From NCBI GenBank assembly GCA_964020975.1, contig OZ026617.1:27699095-27763094 (forward strand): a stretch of DNA of 64,000 bases, read 5' to 3'. Shown piece after piece: positions 54,010 to 64,000 of the stretch (positions are counted from its first letter, which is position 1; each line of letters opens with the position of its first letter). Position numbers and translations under genes: made by a program. Under the pieces are notes generated by a model. That model was not told where the DNA came from. It worked only from the letters and a program-made list of their open reading frames with translations, and ran no database searches. The stretch comes from Hermodice carunculata. Lineage: Eukaryota; Annelida; Polychaeta; Eunicida; Amphinomidae.

Positions 54010-56720
54010 TAACACATGTAAACTATTCAATCAATATCTCGGCATGCAGTAAAAACTTGCCTCACAAGATGATCCTATCCCACTTCAGGATTTCACCTGT
54101 GGAGCTTAACGTCATCATCATAAATTGCAGGTCGATGTCAGTATCGTCCGGGCCTACATACTGTTAAAACATGTCGGCCTCCGGGCTAGATGGTATGGAT
54201 AATATCCTCCTCAAAATATACACATAGCATTTGTCAATTACTTACTCTTTTACCTAATATGTATCCTCAACGGTCTCAATCTCTGGCTCCTTTGAAGATA
54301 TCTAATTTTGATCCTGTTTCAAAAAGAATAGCAAGCAGTCTAAACAAAATTATTATCGTATATGCTTGCTAAGTAATGTCGGTAAAGTTTTGGAACGACT
54401 GGTGCATAACATCTCTGTGAGAACATGATCGAAAATAATCGTTGACCTCTTCAAACCTCTGGCCTGAAGAACAGTGGCTCCAGTATTAATAAACTGGTCT
54501 TTATTCTGCACCATATGTAAAATGGTCTCGAAATGGGCTCAAAACTGGGATGGTCTTTTTTGATATTTCAAAACCATTCGATAAAGTCTGGCATAAAGGC
54601 CTTCATTTTTAAATTAAGCAGTTTGTTTTTACTCAATTCTGTCGTTAATTTGATAAGATGTTACCTATCAAACCACCACGTTACCATATGTGGCCAAACC
54701 TTTTCTTGGGTTCTAGTAGAGGCCGACGTACCTCAAGTATTTATCTTAGGCCGCTTCTCTTTTCAATTTTCATCAATAATCTTACGGATAATGCATCCTG
54801 TAATATCTAGCTATTTGCAGCGCACACTAGCGTACTCGAGATCATTCATAACTGTATTACCTCCCCTGAAAGAACAACTATCGATCTTGGCAGAGTAAAA
54901 TTGGTGTGTGCTCTGGGTGTCACCTTGAATGTCATAAAATCTATTGCACTCCTTTTCTGTTAAGAAATATAAACATCCTCACCCATCACTTTGCAGTGGC
55001 GACACCCCTTCAACCCGAGGGTAGGCAACATACTCATCCAGGTATTACATAGTTCAAACATCTATCCTGACATCCTAATATTACTTGTATTGTATCGAAG
55101 TGCAATCTGCAATTATTACTTCGTCTTATAAAAAAGTAAAGACCCTTATCTGTTACATGGATTGCAAAGCAGGCCAAGCCGTCGACTTAAATCTAAACAA
55201 TCCTGAACACTCTGGTAAAACTGTAAATGACTATGGTGCGTCCTACAATGGAATAAGAAATATCCTTTTTGATAATTGTACCATTGGCCTGCCAAATACT
55301 CTCGTAAATATCTAATATGAAGCAGCTGGAGTCTGTACATGTGCCCTTCCCCTTACAGCCGGCTGTCTTCTCCTCAGCGCGCTTGATTGCAAACATTCTC
55401 GTCTCCCTGCATACATCACAAACTAATTCTAGTTTATGAAATGTTGCACTTAGTGACGCCTCAGTATCTTAGTAGTCTCATCCGATGATTTTTCACGCAA
55501 CACAGATATTAATCATAGAAATAATTTTGTTAGCAGACAAATAGGGTTCCACAAAAAGCGATTAGGTGACTACTTCCTTCCTGCTAGTATTAGACTCTGG
55601 AACAATTTATTTCTTTATATTAGGCAATCGGCTTCATTAGATAGATTCAAATCCAAACGAAAAATTACTCTGCTGCGTGTCGACTTTCAACCCAATGATT
55701 TAACTCGTGGAAAGCGTTTTTCCCAAGTCTACCACACTCAATTACGACTGGGCTATTCCAGTTTAAATTGCAGCATTATAGCGACCTCGCTTTCAAGACC
55801 TCGCAAGCGGTTTTAAAGCTTCCTCGTCGGCGAGGTCCGCTTCACGCGTGAAACTTACCTCGCGCTCAAGCACCCAGCTCCCTTCCTGACATACCTCGCC
55901 GTGAAACTTACATGTACCACGCGGAATCAGAGCCGCAAGATAGTATTTAATACTGGTACCCCAACAGAATACGTAAGTGTATGCCTGAAGGCAGGACGAT
56001 CATAAGACCCATGACAGGGTTCAAAAATAATAAAATTCATCAAATATATAATGATAGTTGATAAAAACAAGGAAGTGTTAAGCTTGCAAAAAATTAACCG
56101 ATATATCAATATATATATGTACATGTGTGTGTATGTGTTATCATATTTTATATATTATATATAATGTTGCGCAAATACTAACGGCAACAGCGTTTTAGTC
56201 GGGCAAAAAACGGCAGTGGGAACCATGTAATATAAGCTCTCAACTGCACATGCCGAGGAAGCGAGGTACATTTCATGCGTGAAAAGTATCTCGCGCTCAA
56301 GATAGAAGAGCGAGGTCTGTATCACGGCTTGGGGGATGACGTGAAAGCTAGCTAGCTTTCACAGCGCATCAAACCATCGAAGTGTCTTGAAGCGGTAGAT
56401 GCGTGAAAGCTAGCTCGCCTTCACAGGCGAGGTCTCGTTCACGCAGCAAAGTTAATATTTATTTATGCATGGAAGTCTAGTATCTTCCAGATGTGCCCGT
56501 TATGCCCCCCCCCCCTTCCCCCGAAAGATACTTTTCATTGTTTCTTCCAGTGTATCGGGCATGCAGAACATTGAACAAAACTATTGAATACTGTCTGCCG
56601 TCTTCTGGCTCCTTGAGTAAACCCTAATTCTATTAATGGATTGGCAAGGGACATTCTGTTGTTTTATTTTATTAAATCATCCAGATCTCCTCTGCGAAAC
56701 TAATAAAAAATACCTGTTTC
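54010..56720 (+). mobile_element. Decayed LINE 2, split by an insertion
   Basis: A plus-strand non-LTR retrotransposon relic in many frame pieces. Recognisable in order: a GLDGMDNILLK-like segment (54190-54225, the usual GPDGI-x-x-x-LLK), LLSNVGKVLERLVHN (54367-54411, following the usual YRPISL), FDKVWHK-type words (54570-54605), then, after a poorly preserved stretch with the active site lost, SIRLWNNLSLYIRQSASLD (55588-55645), QLRLGYSSLN (55740-55770) and CPLC...FHCFFQC (56490-56555). The last is the Cys/His-type tail common in such proteins. The downstream tail is worn. There are numerous stops and shifts. Between QLRLGYSSLN and CPLC lies about 680 bp of foreign, palindrome-rich DNA. The clade is unresolved. 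Confidence 0.75.
55792..56450. mobile_element. Palindrome-rich insertion inside LINE 2
   Basis: About 660 bp of sequence unlike the LINE, with many GAGGT/ACCTCGC words. It contains TTCACGCGTGAA (12-bp perfect palindrome, about 55841-55852), a perfect 22-bp palindrome at 56341-56362 (GTGAAAGCTAG and its inverse), and a compound hairpin at 56401-56444 with outer arms GCGTGAA/TTCACGC and inner arms CTCGCCT/AGGCGAG. A ~45-bp imperfect direct repeat occurs at about 55828-55872 and 56254-56300, ending in CTCGCGCTCAAG both times. CGACCTCGCTT at the left is inverse to AAGCGAGGT at about 56250. GCAGCA flanks both ends (about 55771 and 56444), a possible short target duplication. No coding sequence. 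Likely a foldback-type non-autonomous DNA element. Confidence 0.55.
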
Positions 56721-57099
56721 GTAGACAATATCCTGTAGCAATTCGAAAAGGACATGTTTCAAACAGGTTTTCCCTTCGCAGACATGAAATACATGACACA
56801 TCATTTATGGCTTTGTATAAAGTTTCTGACCACATTAGTTATCTTGATATTCATCTACAGAAAGGGTAAATCACATAATTTTACTTTGTCACAAAAAATG
56901 CCAATCATTTATCTCTATGGCATAAAATATTGACCACAAATATATGCATTTCTGGTTGCAATTCATTCCAAGTCTCTACATTTTGCAACTGCAAACACAA
57001 ATTGTACATTCAGTACTCTGCGAGGCCTATAGAGCTTTGCCTTCCCCATAAGTACGATTACGGGTTTCATTTAAAAGGTGAACACAAAAGGAAATGAAA

Positions 57100-57355
57100 A
57101 GCGTACGGTCTATTTTTTCAAACTGAAATGAAATATCCATTTAGGTTTTTGCGTGTGCACAGTGAATATCATGGAAACCTCTTTGGTTCCCCTTCAGGTA
57201 GTTTCATGATATACACCAGTCACAAATGAATGACATTCGGTCTATTTCCTCATACTGAAAGGAAAAAGGCATCTAGATTTTCTGGGTGTGTAGAGTAAAT
57301 ATCATGGAAACCTCTTTGTTTCCGCCTCAGCTAGCTTTACGATATTTACCCGCCA
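57100..57355 (+). repeat. ~132-bp tandem duplication
   Basis: Two units starting about 57102 and 57235. Shared words are CGGTCTATTT, CATACTGAAA or CAAACTGAAA, CAT-TAG-TTTTNGNGTGT, AATATCATGGAAACCTCTTT, CAGNTAG and GATAT-ACC. They differ at roughly a quarter of positions. It lies directly upstream of repeat C copy 2 and has no counterpart upstream of copy 1. Confidence 0.7.
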
Positions 57356-57379
57356 CCAACATAGAACATTTGATATATT

Positions 57380-58945
57380 CTACATTTTTGTCAAAGATTT
57401 TGAGATTTGGTCGTATTTGTTCTAACTTTCAGGACTTTGCATCTAGAACCAAATTTATTTACAATAAACTTGAGTCAAGAGGATTCAAAGATGTACTTTT
57501 GATCAAATATTTCTACACATTTTGCTGCAAATATTCCGAGATGGTTAGAAAGTTTGGCTTCAATAATTTTAGAGATTTTAGACTTGCCTGTTTTGCTACT
57601 CAATTTTATCTTTTGGCATCATTATGTTTTAAAGTTTCTCCTTTCAGACATTTTAGGCCAACTTGTTTTCTGTTAGATTAAACCCCAAGGGGCTATCGGT
57701 AGCAAGAAGCGGCCTACGACAGTTAAAAGCTTGCTTAATTGTTCTTGATATCTGGTTTATATATATATTTTTTGCATTCTCTTGACTTAAATACAAATGA
57801 CTTTCATTCTTTTCTGACTTGCCCTATAATTTTACTGTTAATATCCAAAGGTTATTAGAAAGTTTGGCCACAATAGATAACAGTTTTTAGACTTGTCTGT
57901 TTTGCTGCTTACTTTTATCTTTTGGCATCTTTCTGTTTTAAAATTCACTTTCAGACATTTTAGGCTTACATGTTTTCTGTCAGGTTAAACCCCCCTGCGG
58001 ATATCGGTAGCAAGCAACGGCCTACGACATTAACATGTTTGCCTAATTGTACTAAAAATCCTGTTAAGAAAACTCGTTTAAATAACATGTTTTTGGCATA
58101 AATGCTAATGACTTCCATGCTCTTCTGACATGCCTAAATGCACATTTACTCAACATTAAAAATTACTCAAAATTGACAGTATTTTCTCAAATGTCACAAA
58201 CCTGACACATAACGTTGATACATTGACTCAGGGTTGGCAGGTAATAGAACTTAATTGTTTGAGGAGTAGGTGTCATGACGGAGTTTGTTTAACATCTCTG
58301 GTGCAGGATGTACATTGTTGTAGTCCTTGTTAGGATTTCCCTTGGTTTATACAGGTGGTCTAGCTGCAACTGACATTTACAATCAATGGGACTGAATATA
58401 ATGCCTCAGCTTGTTTCTACTTCAGTTAAACACTGGCGGATGGTTTAACTAGGATAAGCTGTTCAGCCAGAAACGGTACATATTGGTTCAGGGATAAGTA
58501 AAATTGTTCTTATCTGAACCTGTATTATGCAAATGTAGTAATTATGGTTTGTTTGACAGGTATATTTCTTTCATAATGAAGCTCTGCATTTATGAGCAAA
58601 ACTTCACGTATTTAGCTAATTCATCATTTGCGACGTTCATATTTATTCATTATTATGTGGGTTGTCTTTGCTGAATATTTAGCGTAGACAATGAGTCGCT
58701 ACTCAGAGAGACATGTATGGGTAAAAGGCTCCGAAACATGTTGAGTAGTTACCAATTGAAGACCCTTTAATTTATTTGGGCTAATACAGCCTATGTCAAA
58801 ATTTTACAGAGGAACGTGTGCAATTTGGACAATAGTACTTCTATATGTATATAGGTTAGACAGGGACAGGTTAGCTTATGGAGAGTAAAGAGTTCGGACT
58901 GCAGAATAGGGTAATGACTACTAGGAAGTGGTTTAGACAAAAAGA
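57380..58945 (+). repeat. Repeat C copy 2 (~1.5 kb, retroelement 3'-part-like)
   Basis: Second copy of the repeat at 46870-48360, with the same internal two-unit tandem (units starting about 57545 and 57850). Its first part keeps an open frame (57286-57681) reading FLSKILRFGRICSNFQDFAS, then RTKFIYNKLESRGFKD. This resembles the C-terminal tail that follows the polymerase in a group of animal retroelement proteins (pattern F-x-S-Q-L-x-R-x-x-R-x-C-x4-DF-x-x-R-x4-x-KL-x-x-x-GF). I know this tail by appearance only and cannot assign the element to a clade. Confidence 0.7.
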
Positions 58946-58949
58946 CACA

Positions 58950-60180
58950 AATACAATTCTGTGGTGGTGAGTTAGAACAGAATTGAAGCAAGTCGTTATT
59001 TTATATATTACTTTCTTTGGTCACTGAAGAATAAATGGTTAGTTGTAAACCACACAACATGTATAGATGAATCAATCTCGGGGGCTTTATGCATATAATT
59101 TAAATTTCATAAAATATGTGAGATACCCTGTTCAGGTGGGCGTTCATTCAGCACCCGTTCTGTATATTGCATACAACTTCCCATTTCAATTGGACAGAAG
59201 ATCATATACATCAAAACGGGAATGAAAATGTATAATGTACAACAAACTGGAGACTGGAAACACACCTGTTTAATCTCCCTTCCTAGAAAAAAGCAGTTCT
59301 TATTTTGCATACAGTTGGAAGGCAATGGATCCGCAGTTTCCTATTATTTGCACACGAGGTATCAAGCCTGCTTCCATTACACGAATATGTAAAACTTGCG
59401 TCCAATTTCCTTCTTAAATTAAGTTAAACATGCAGAGCACACCCCGATTTACATGCAATCGGTACAGAGCTGTTTCTGGCGTCGAGCACAGCATGTCTGC
59501 GGTTGAATACATGGGTCCTCGAAGTGCAAGCAATTATGGGTTAAAGACTTTTTGGTTTTTTTTAAACACGGAACGGTCGTGGCTTGAACCAGCAACCTTT
59601 GGCACGAATAACCTGGCCAACAATGGGATATACACATATGCATAGACTCAATTTTATAAGCAACTTAGTTCCTCGTACGGCAAAAAAAAAAAAAAAAACC
59701 CAACTCGGTGTCACCCAAAAGTGAATTTCCGAGATACAGCAAGGAATCCGAATCGCCTACTTGGGATCTAGGTAATTGTATCAACGAAAATTATGTCACT
59801 TCTCTCGCGCGGCTGCCACTCCCGTAGTTTCCCTGTAGTACCAATTATATCATGCACAATGCACTGACCCATTTGGTCTTGTGTGAAATTCCTCTGCTTT
59901 GGAAACCATATTTGAAAAATAAATTTAGATCCAGGGTCGCTGGATTGGCTGACTAAATCACTGTTTGAGTCAGCTGATGTGTTTTTCTCCAAAAGAATAT
60001 CAGATTATATGTTAAAAGGTAATATTGTTTACGGAAGATTTGTGTGAAAAAAAAGAAAAGAAAGATGTTGGAATAAGCTTACCTGATTATCTAGAATGAC
60101 TTACCAGAGAAATCAACAGGCACTACACAGTTAGGGTCACAGCACCATGTACTTTATCTTGGACCGAGTCAAGCCCAAAA
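58950..60180. other. No gene recognised; poly(A) at about 59682-59698
   Basis: AT-rich. Contains a possible tRNA-derived relic (59559-59640) and a short poly(A). Short frames only. Confidence 0.45.
59559..59640 (-). mobile_element. Possible tRNA-derived SINE relic
   Basis: On the minus strand GGTTGCTGGTTCAAGCCACG resembles the variable and T-arm region of a tRNA, including a B-box-like GGTTCAAGCC. A convincing A box and acceptor stem are missing, so it is not a tRNA gene. On the plus strand a poly(A) run lies near 59682. Weak. Confidence 0.3.
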
Positions 60181-60182
60181 CA

Positions 60183-60495
60183 AAGGCAAGGGGTGGCTTT
60201 CCTAAGGGTTATACCATGCCTCCTTTGTTTTCTCAAGGGATATATATGTCACCTGCTTACACATATATCCCTGCTTTAATTTGCATTGCTAAATTTCAAC
60301 ACAGGATTGATTTGCTTTGGTGAATACATTTTAAAATGCATTCATATTCATGAAAACAAAGAAGGCATGGTGTAAAAAGGCTACATCCCTTGTTATCGTG
60401 CTTTATCTGGAATCCTGCATTTTTAAATCCCCACGCTTCGCTCCGGGATTTAAAAAGCAGGATTCCAGATAAATCCTTTGAACTTGGGATGTATC
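60183..60495. repeat. Island of nested hairpins
   Basis: Three stem-loops and two enclosing stems fill about 300 bp. Arms 60210-60232 and 60352-60374 pair over 21 of 23 bases (TATACCATGCCTCC... with ...GGCATGGTGTA). They enclose hairpin A (60236-60272; AGGGATATATATGT with ACACATATATCCCT) and palindrome B (60321-60344; TGAATACATTTT and its near inverse). To the right, hairpin C (60402-60473) has a 17-bp perfect outer stem (TTTATCTGGAATCCTGC) and a 12-bp perfect inner stem (TTTTTAAATCCC) with one bulged A and a 13-base loop. It is enclosed by ACATCCC/GGGATGT (60383-60389 and 60486-60492). No coding sequence. Possibly one or two adjacent non-autonomous foldback elements. Confidence 0.85.
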
Positions 60496-60499
60496 CTCT

Positions 60500-62405
60500 T
60501 CAGACTAAATGATCTATACAAAAGACGAAGTTCCTCGCATAGCAATTATTTCGAGAAGTTGAACTTATTTCTGTGGTTTATGTGTTATGCACATACGCAG
60601 CCCTGGATTGTTCCCACCCTCAGCGCGGTTTTGCTGAAATTACTTGTTTTGTTTGTGGACTTCACCTGCCATTATACCTCAATGCGAGTGTTACCGCAAC
60701 ATGATATGTGAACACACTCAAAACAAAAGGGGAATGTGAAGGATAATTACAATACTGGATTTTCCTCTTCCGTGATTGGGTTTTATTTTGAAGCTATATG
60801 TGTATGTATGTATGTGTATATATATCTTTCTGTCCGTCTTTGGGTGCGTGGGTGTTTTGAATATGCGTCTGTCCGTGCGGCTATGAATTTGTTGAGAACA
60901 CGCGTTTAGATTGATTTCTTGAAAGAAACACAGCTTAATTAGCTGTTCACATGTCCAATATGACCAAGAAACATATAATTTGGAATTCATAAGCATCCAT
61001 TGACACATATAGAACTAAGGACCGTGCCTGAATTGTACTAAAATAAACGTGACATTTTCATCCACGGGGCTATCATCCTGACCGAATTTGACGAGGCGTT
61101 CTTGCATTTCAGAAAGCATATTCATGCGTGTCCTCTCCATGGTTCAGTGACCGTAAAAAGGGAAGACAACGCCGGCTGTTGCTACATTTTTCCAGGTAAG
61201 TTTTTAATATTAGCCATTTTTAAATGACCATCAAGTATAAATTACACTAATGTTTAGGTATGCGTATATACATTACAATTTTTTGAGTGGCCATTTGGAT
61301 ATAGAGACACCGGAACATTCCATACTACCTGGAGGGAGAAACATTTTGCTTCCACGTGAGTTAAACGTTTCAACGATCAAGCTGAAATGAACGATTTTTT
61401 CAGTCTGTGCACACGGTGAAATGAAAATCCTCTACGGAGCCATAAATATTGTCATATAATCTTTCAAAGAGCCATAAATATAGTTATAACTTTCAAAACT
61501 CATTAATATTTACAAAACAGAGACACGAATTTTTCAAACGGGCGTTTTCCGACACGCAAGAGCTTAGTTTACAAATATATAGATTTGTCAAATCAGGTTT
61601 TTTAATTTTGAAAAATAAAATAAATAAGAGTTCAACTGACCTCAACCGATACATCCTTTAAATGTTGGCATGTGAAGGTTTCTGTTCAAAACAAAGAAGT
61701 AGTTGTAAGCCAACATGATAATGTAGATGATCAGTACCAGTCCTTTGCAATACCCAACATGGCATGGAATGTTCAAAATGTATACTGAATGTAGGGGACA
61801 CCATTTTCCCGAAGAAAAATAATAGTAACACCAAAACTTTAGAATTATCGCCAAAACAGCACAAGACTTTCAGGGTGAAATGAATTTTTGTCTGATCAAA
61901 CAGACCTAATGGACTTCGTCACTTTATCGTATCCATATCTGCTGAGGAATGAGAGGAATTGACTTGCTGCTAAAATTTGTGAATATCACTTTGTCACCAA
62001 GCAGTCAGATGTGAATGTACCCTAAGTAACGCCCCAAAAGGGCAGTGGAAGTAATGAATAAAAAAATCACTCATGAACATCAAGGGTCAACTATATAAAC
62101 GAGTCGTGGCCATTACTCCGGTAAGGTCTTATGGATTAGTTGCACGTATGTGCCAAAATAGTTTGTAAAAGTCGGTTTTTGGTCTGGTGCGTTCTTATAA
62201 AGGTTAGTGTGTTTAGTCTGGCGCGTTCCTGCGTGATACGATACCTCAATTGACTCGTGGCTGTTCTTGCGAAGAAACGTACTGCTGATATGCTATGAAC
62301 CATTTATAACAAAACTGGATTAATGTACGCAGTCATGACACGTATTCATATAAACCAAGACTCATTTCTTAACACTAAATAAACAGATAGCTGGGTAGTT
62401 AGATG
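60500..62405. other. No gene recognised
   Basis: No supported gene. Frames under 100 codons on both strands, no motif. Short ATGT/TATA runs near 60800-60825. Confidence 0.45.
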
Positions 62406-62409
62406 GATA

Positions 62410-62611
<202 letters not shown>

Positions 62612-62717
62612 AAATCCAGGAAGGGTGCAAGACGCACATGGTGCGCGGTTGGTGTGCGTTTGTGTTTTGCATTTTACATGCATTTCTTGAGCTCCCTTTG
62701 CAATCCCAACAAGGGTT

Positions 62718-62751
62718 CATACATACATACATACATACATACATACATACA

Positions 62752-62781
<30 letters not shown>
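62718..62781 (+). repeat. (CATA)n microsatellite
   Basis: About 64 bp of CATA repeats, complementary in motif to the TATG arrays at 19.9 and 24.8 kb. Confidence 0.95.
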
Positions 62782-62782
<1 letters not shown>

Positions 62783-62784
62783 CC

Positions 62785-64000
62785 TAGAGAATATAACAGT
62801 TAATTTTAAATAGTAAAATTAGACACGAATAAAATTCAGCATGCGCCTGTCATATTTATCCGTCATGTTTGTTACATTTCTCCCCCCCCCCCCAAATATA
62901 TATATTGCTTTGCAAATGTCTCAGCAATGCGTGTTTAAACTTTTAATTGGATAGTACTAAAAGAGACATAGAAAGTATGCAGCTGTGCTTTTTGCTGTCA
63001 TACTGATCTTATTTGAAATTGCTCTTTGGAATATATGCTATCAAATTATGCTTCCTGTGCGTTTTTGAGCAGAGAGTACCTCCTGTCGTAAACTATGAAT
63101 AATGTTTTTTATGAAGCCAAACTTGAAAACTGGAGACAAGAACTAAAAATGCTATTGCCCATAGTAAATTAAGTTGCTCAAAAGGTTCAATTACATGGTA
63201 AAATGCTCTTATATTTCTCATCATCCAGATGTTCCTTGTTAGAAATGTCTACAACATAATCAAACCATGTTCTAAAACAATGCGTTTAAAGATCGTCACC
63301 TAATTTTCAAAACTCGTTGCAGTAGGTGTTCTATTATCATTTGTTTGTTGAAGTCCCAATGATCCAATTAAATTCGCAGCATTCTATGTTGACCCACAGA
63401 AACTTCAAAGACGCCACTGAGAAATACAACAATTGACCTAGTACCGCAATGACTAAAGCTGGGCTGTCATGGATCAGGCTTGAACCAGGTTTAGCCGACA
63501 TGGCTGTTCGAGTTTTAATAGTCAGTTTCCATATGAGGTTCATATCCACGTTTAAGGAGCTAGTATTATTTTGAGGAAAAAAATGAAAATCGTAGCTTCT
63601 TGGTGCACAATGGTGCAAACAACTCTGAGTTTTAAGTTTAATTTTAACATTGCGGTTTATATATTAGCTGTACATCTTATAGAAAAAACAATGAACAACC
63701 AATTGCGTTTGCAAACACTGTTCGGTCCATTCCATTCCCTTCAAAACGCACCAGAGTCAAATAGCACGTGTTAGTGATCATTTTCTGCGCACAAGTAGAC
63801 TGAACTATATGAAGCATGTATGACATGTATAGTGAATGTAATCATGACGCTTCTTTCTGTTGTTCAATTGTGATGATACCTATTCGAGTTTACTAACACG
63901 TTCTGTAAGGTGTCAAAATTTTCGGAGTACTTCTTGTTTTTTTACAATTGTGCATATTATTAGTTTCTGTTTGATGTTGTACATTATCTTTATTTTTTTA
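62785..64000. other. No gene recognised; C tract at about 62882-62893
   Basis: AT-rich sequence without a supported gene up to the window end. A run of twelve C precedes AAATATATATAT. Confidence 0.45.

Overview
The window looks like gene-poor, AT-rich genomic DNA from an animal, most likely a marine invertebrate. The evidence is the density of GATA, AT, CT, AAAT and ATGT microsatellites, two decayed LINE copies, a decayed tyrosine-recombinase (Ngaro/DIRS-type) retroelement, several small inverted-repeat elements (MITEs) and the lack of long open frames. I found no convincing intact host gene, no rRNA, no CRISPR array and no bacterial-type operon. Most open frames are translations of microsatellites or chance frames. 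I cannot name the species.

Layout. 1-8.6 kb is unremarkable apart from one MITE at about 5.9 kb. 8.7-11.1 kb holds simple repeats, a ~130-bp tandem repeat and a second copy of that MITE. 11-26 kb is mostly empty, broken by microsatellites, a 31-bp minisatellite at 16.1 kb and a different MITE at 20.0 kb. 26.1-31.1 kb is a minus-strand fossil of a tyrosine-recombinase retroelement, in the order gag, reverse transcriptase, RNase H, recombinase, with near-identical direct repeats at its 3' side. 31.8-35.3 kb is a nest of small elements: two more copies of the first MITE, a second copy of the 20-kb MITE inserted cleanly into a tandem repeat, and a pair of diverged direct repeats, one containing a perfect 40-bp palindrome. 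35-44 kb is largely empty. 44.0-45.6 kb is a 5'-truncated LINE. 46.9-48.4 and 57.4-58.9 kb are two same-strand copies of a ~1.5-kb repeat with reverse-transcriptase-tail-like coding traces. 48.7-53.4 kb has several exon-like fragments on the minus strand, perhaps a decayed gene. 54.0-56.7 kb is a second LINE, split by a palindrome-rich insertion. 60.2-60.5 kb is an island of nested hairpins. 62.4-62.8 kb is microsatellite.

The best candidate for something undescribed is the four-copy MITE family (here MITE-A; copies at 5.9, 10.8, 31.9 and 34.0 kb). It combines TAACTCATTCCACCC-like terminal inverted repeats with a conserved 65-67-bp hairpin about 30 bp inside one end. The hairpin island at 60.2-60.5 kb and the insertion in the second LINE are next. 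All similarities were found by eye; no database or alignment program was used.
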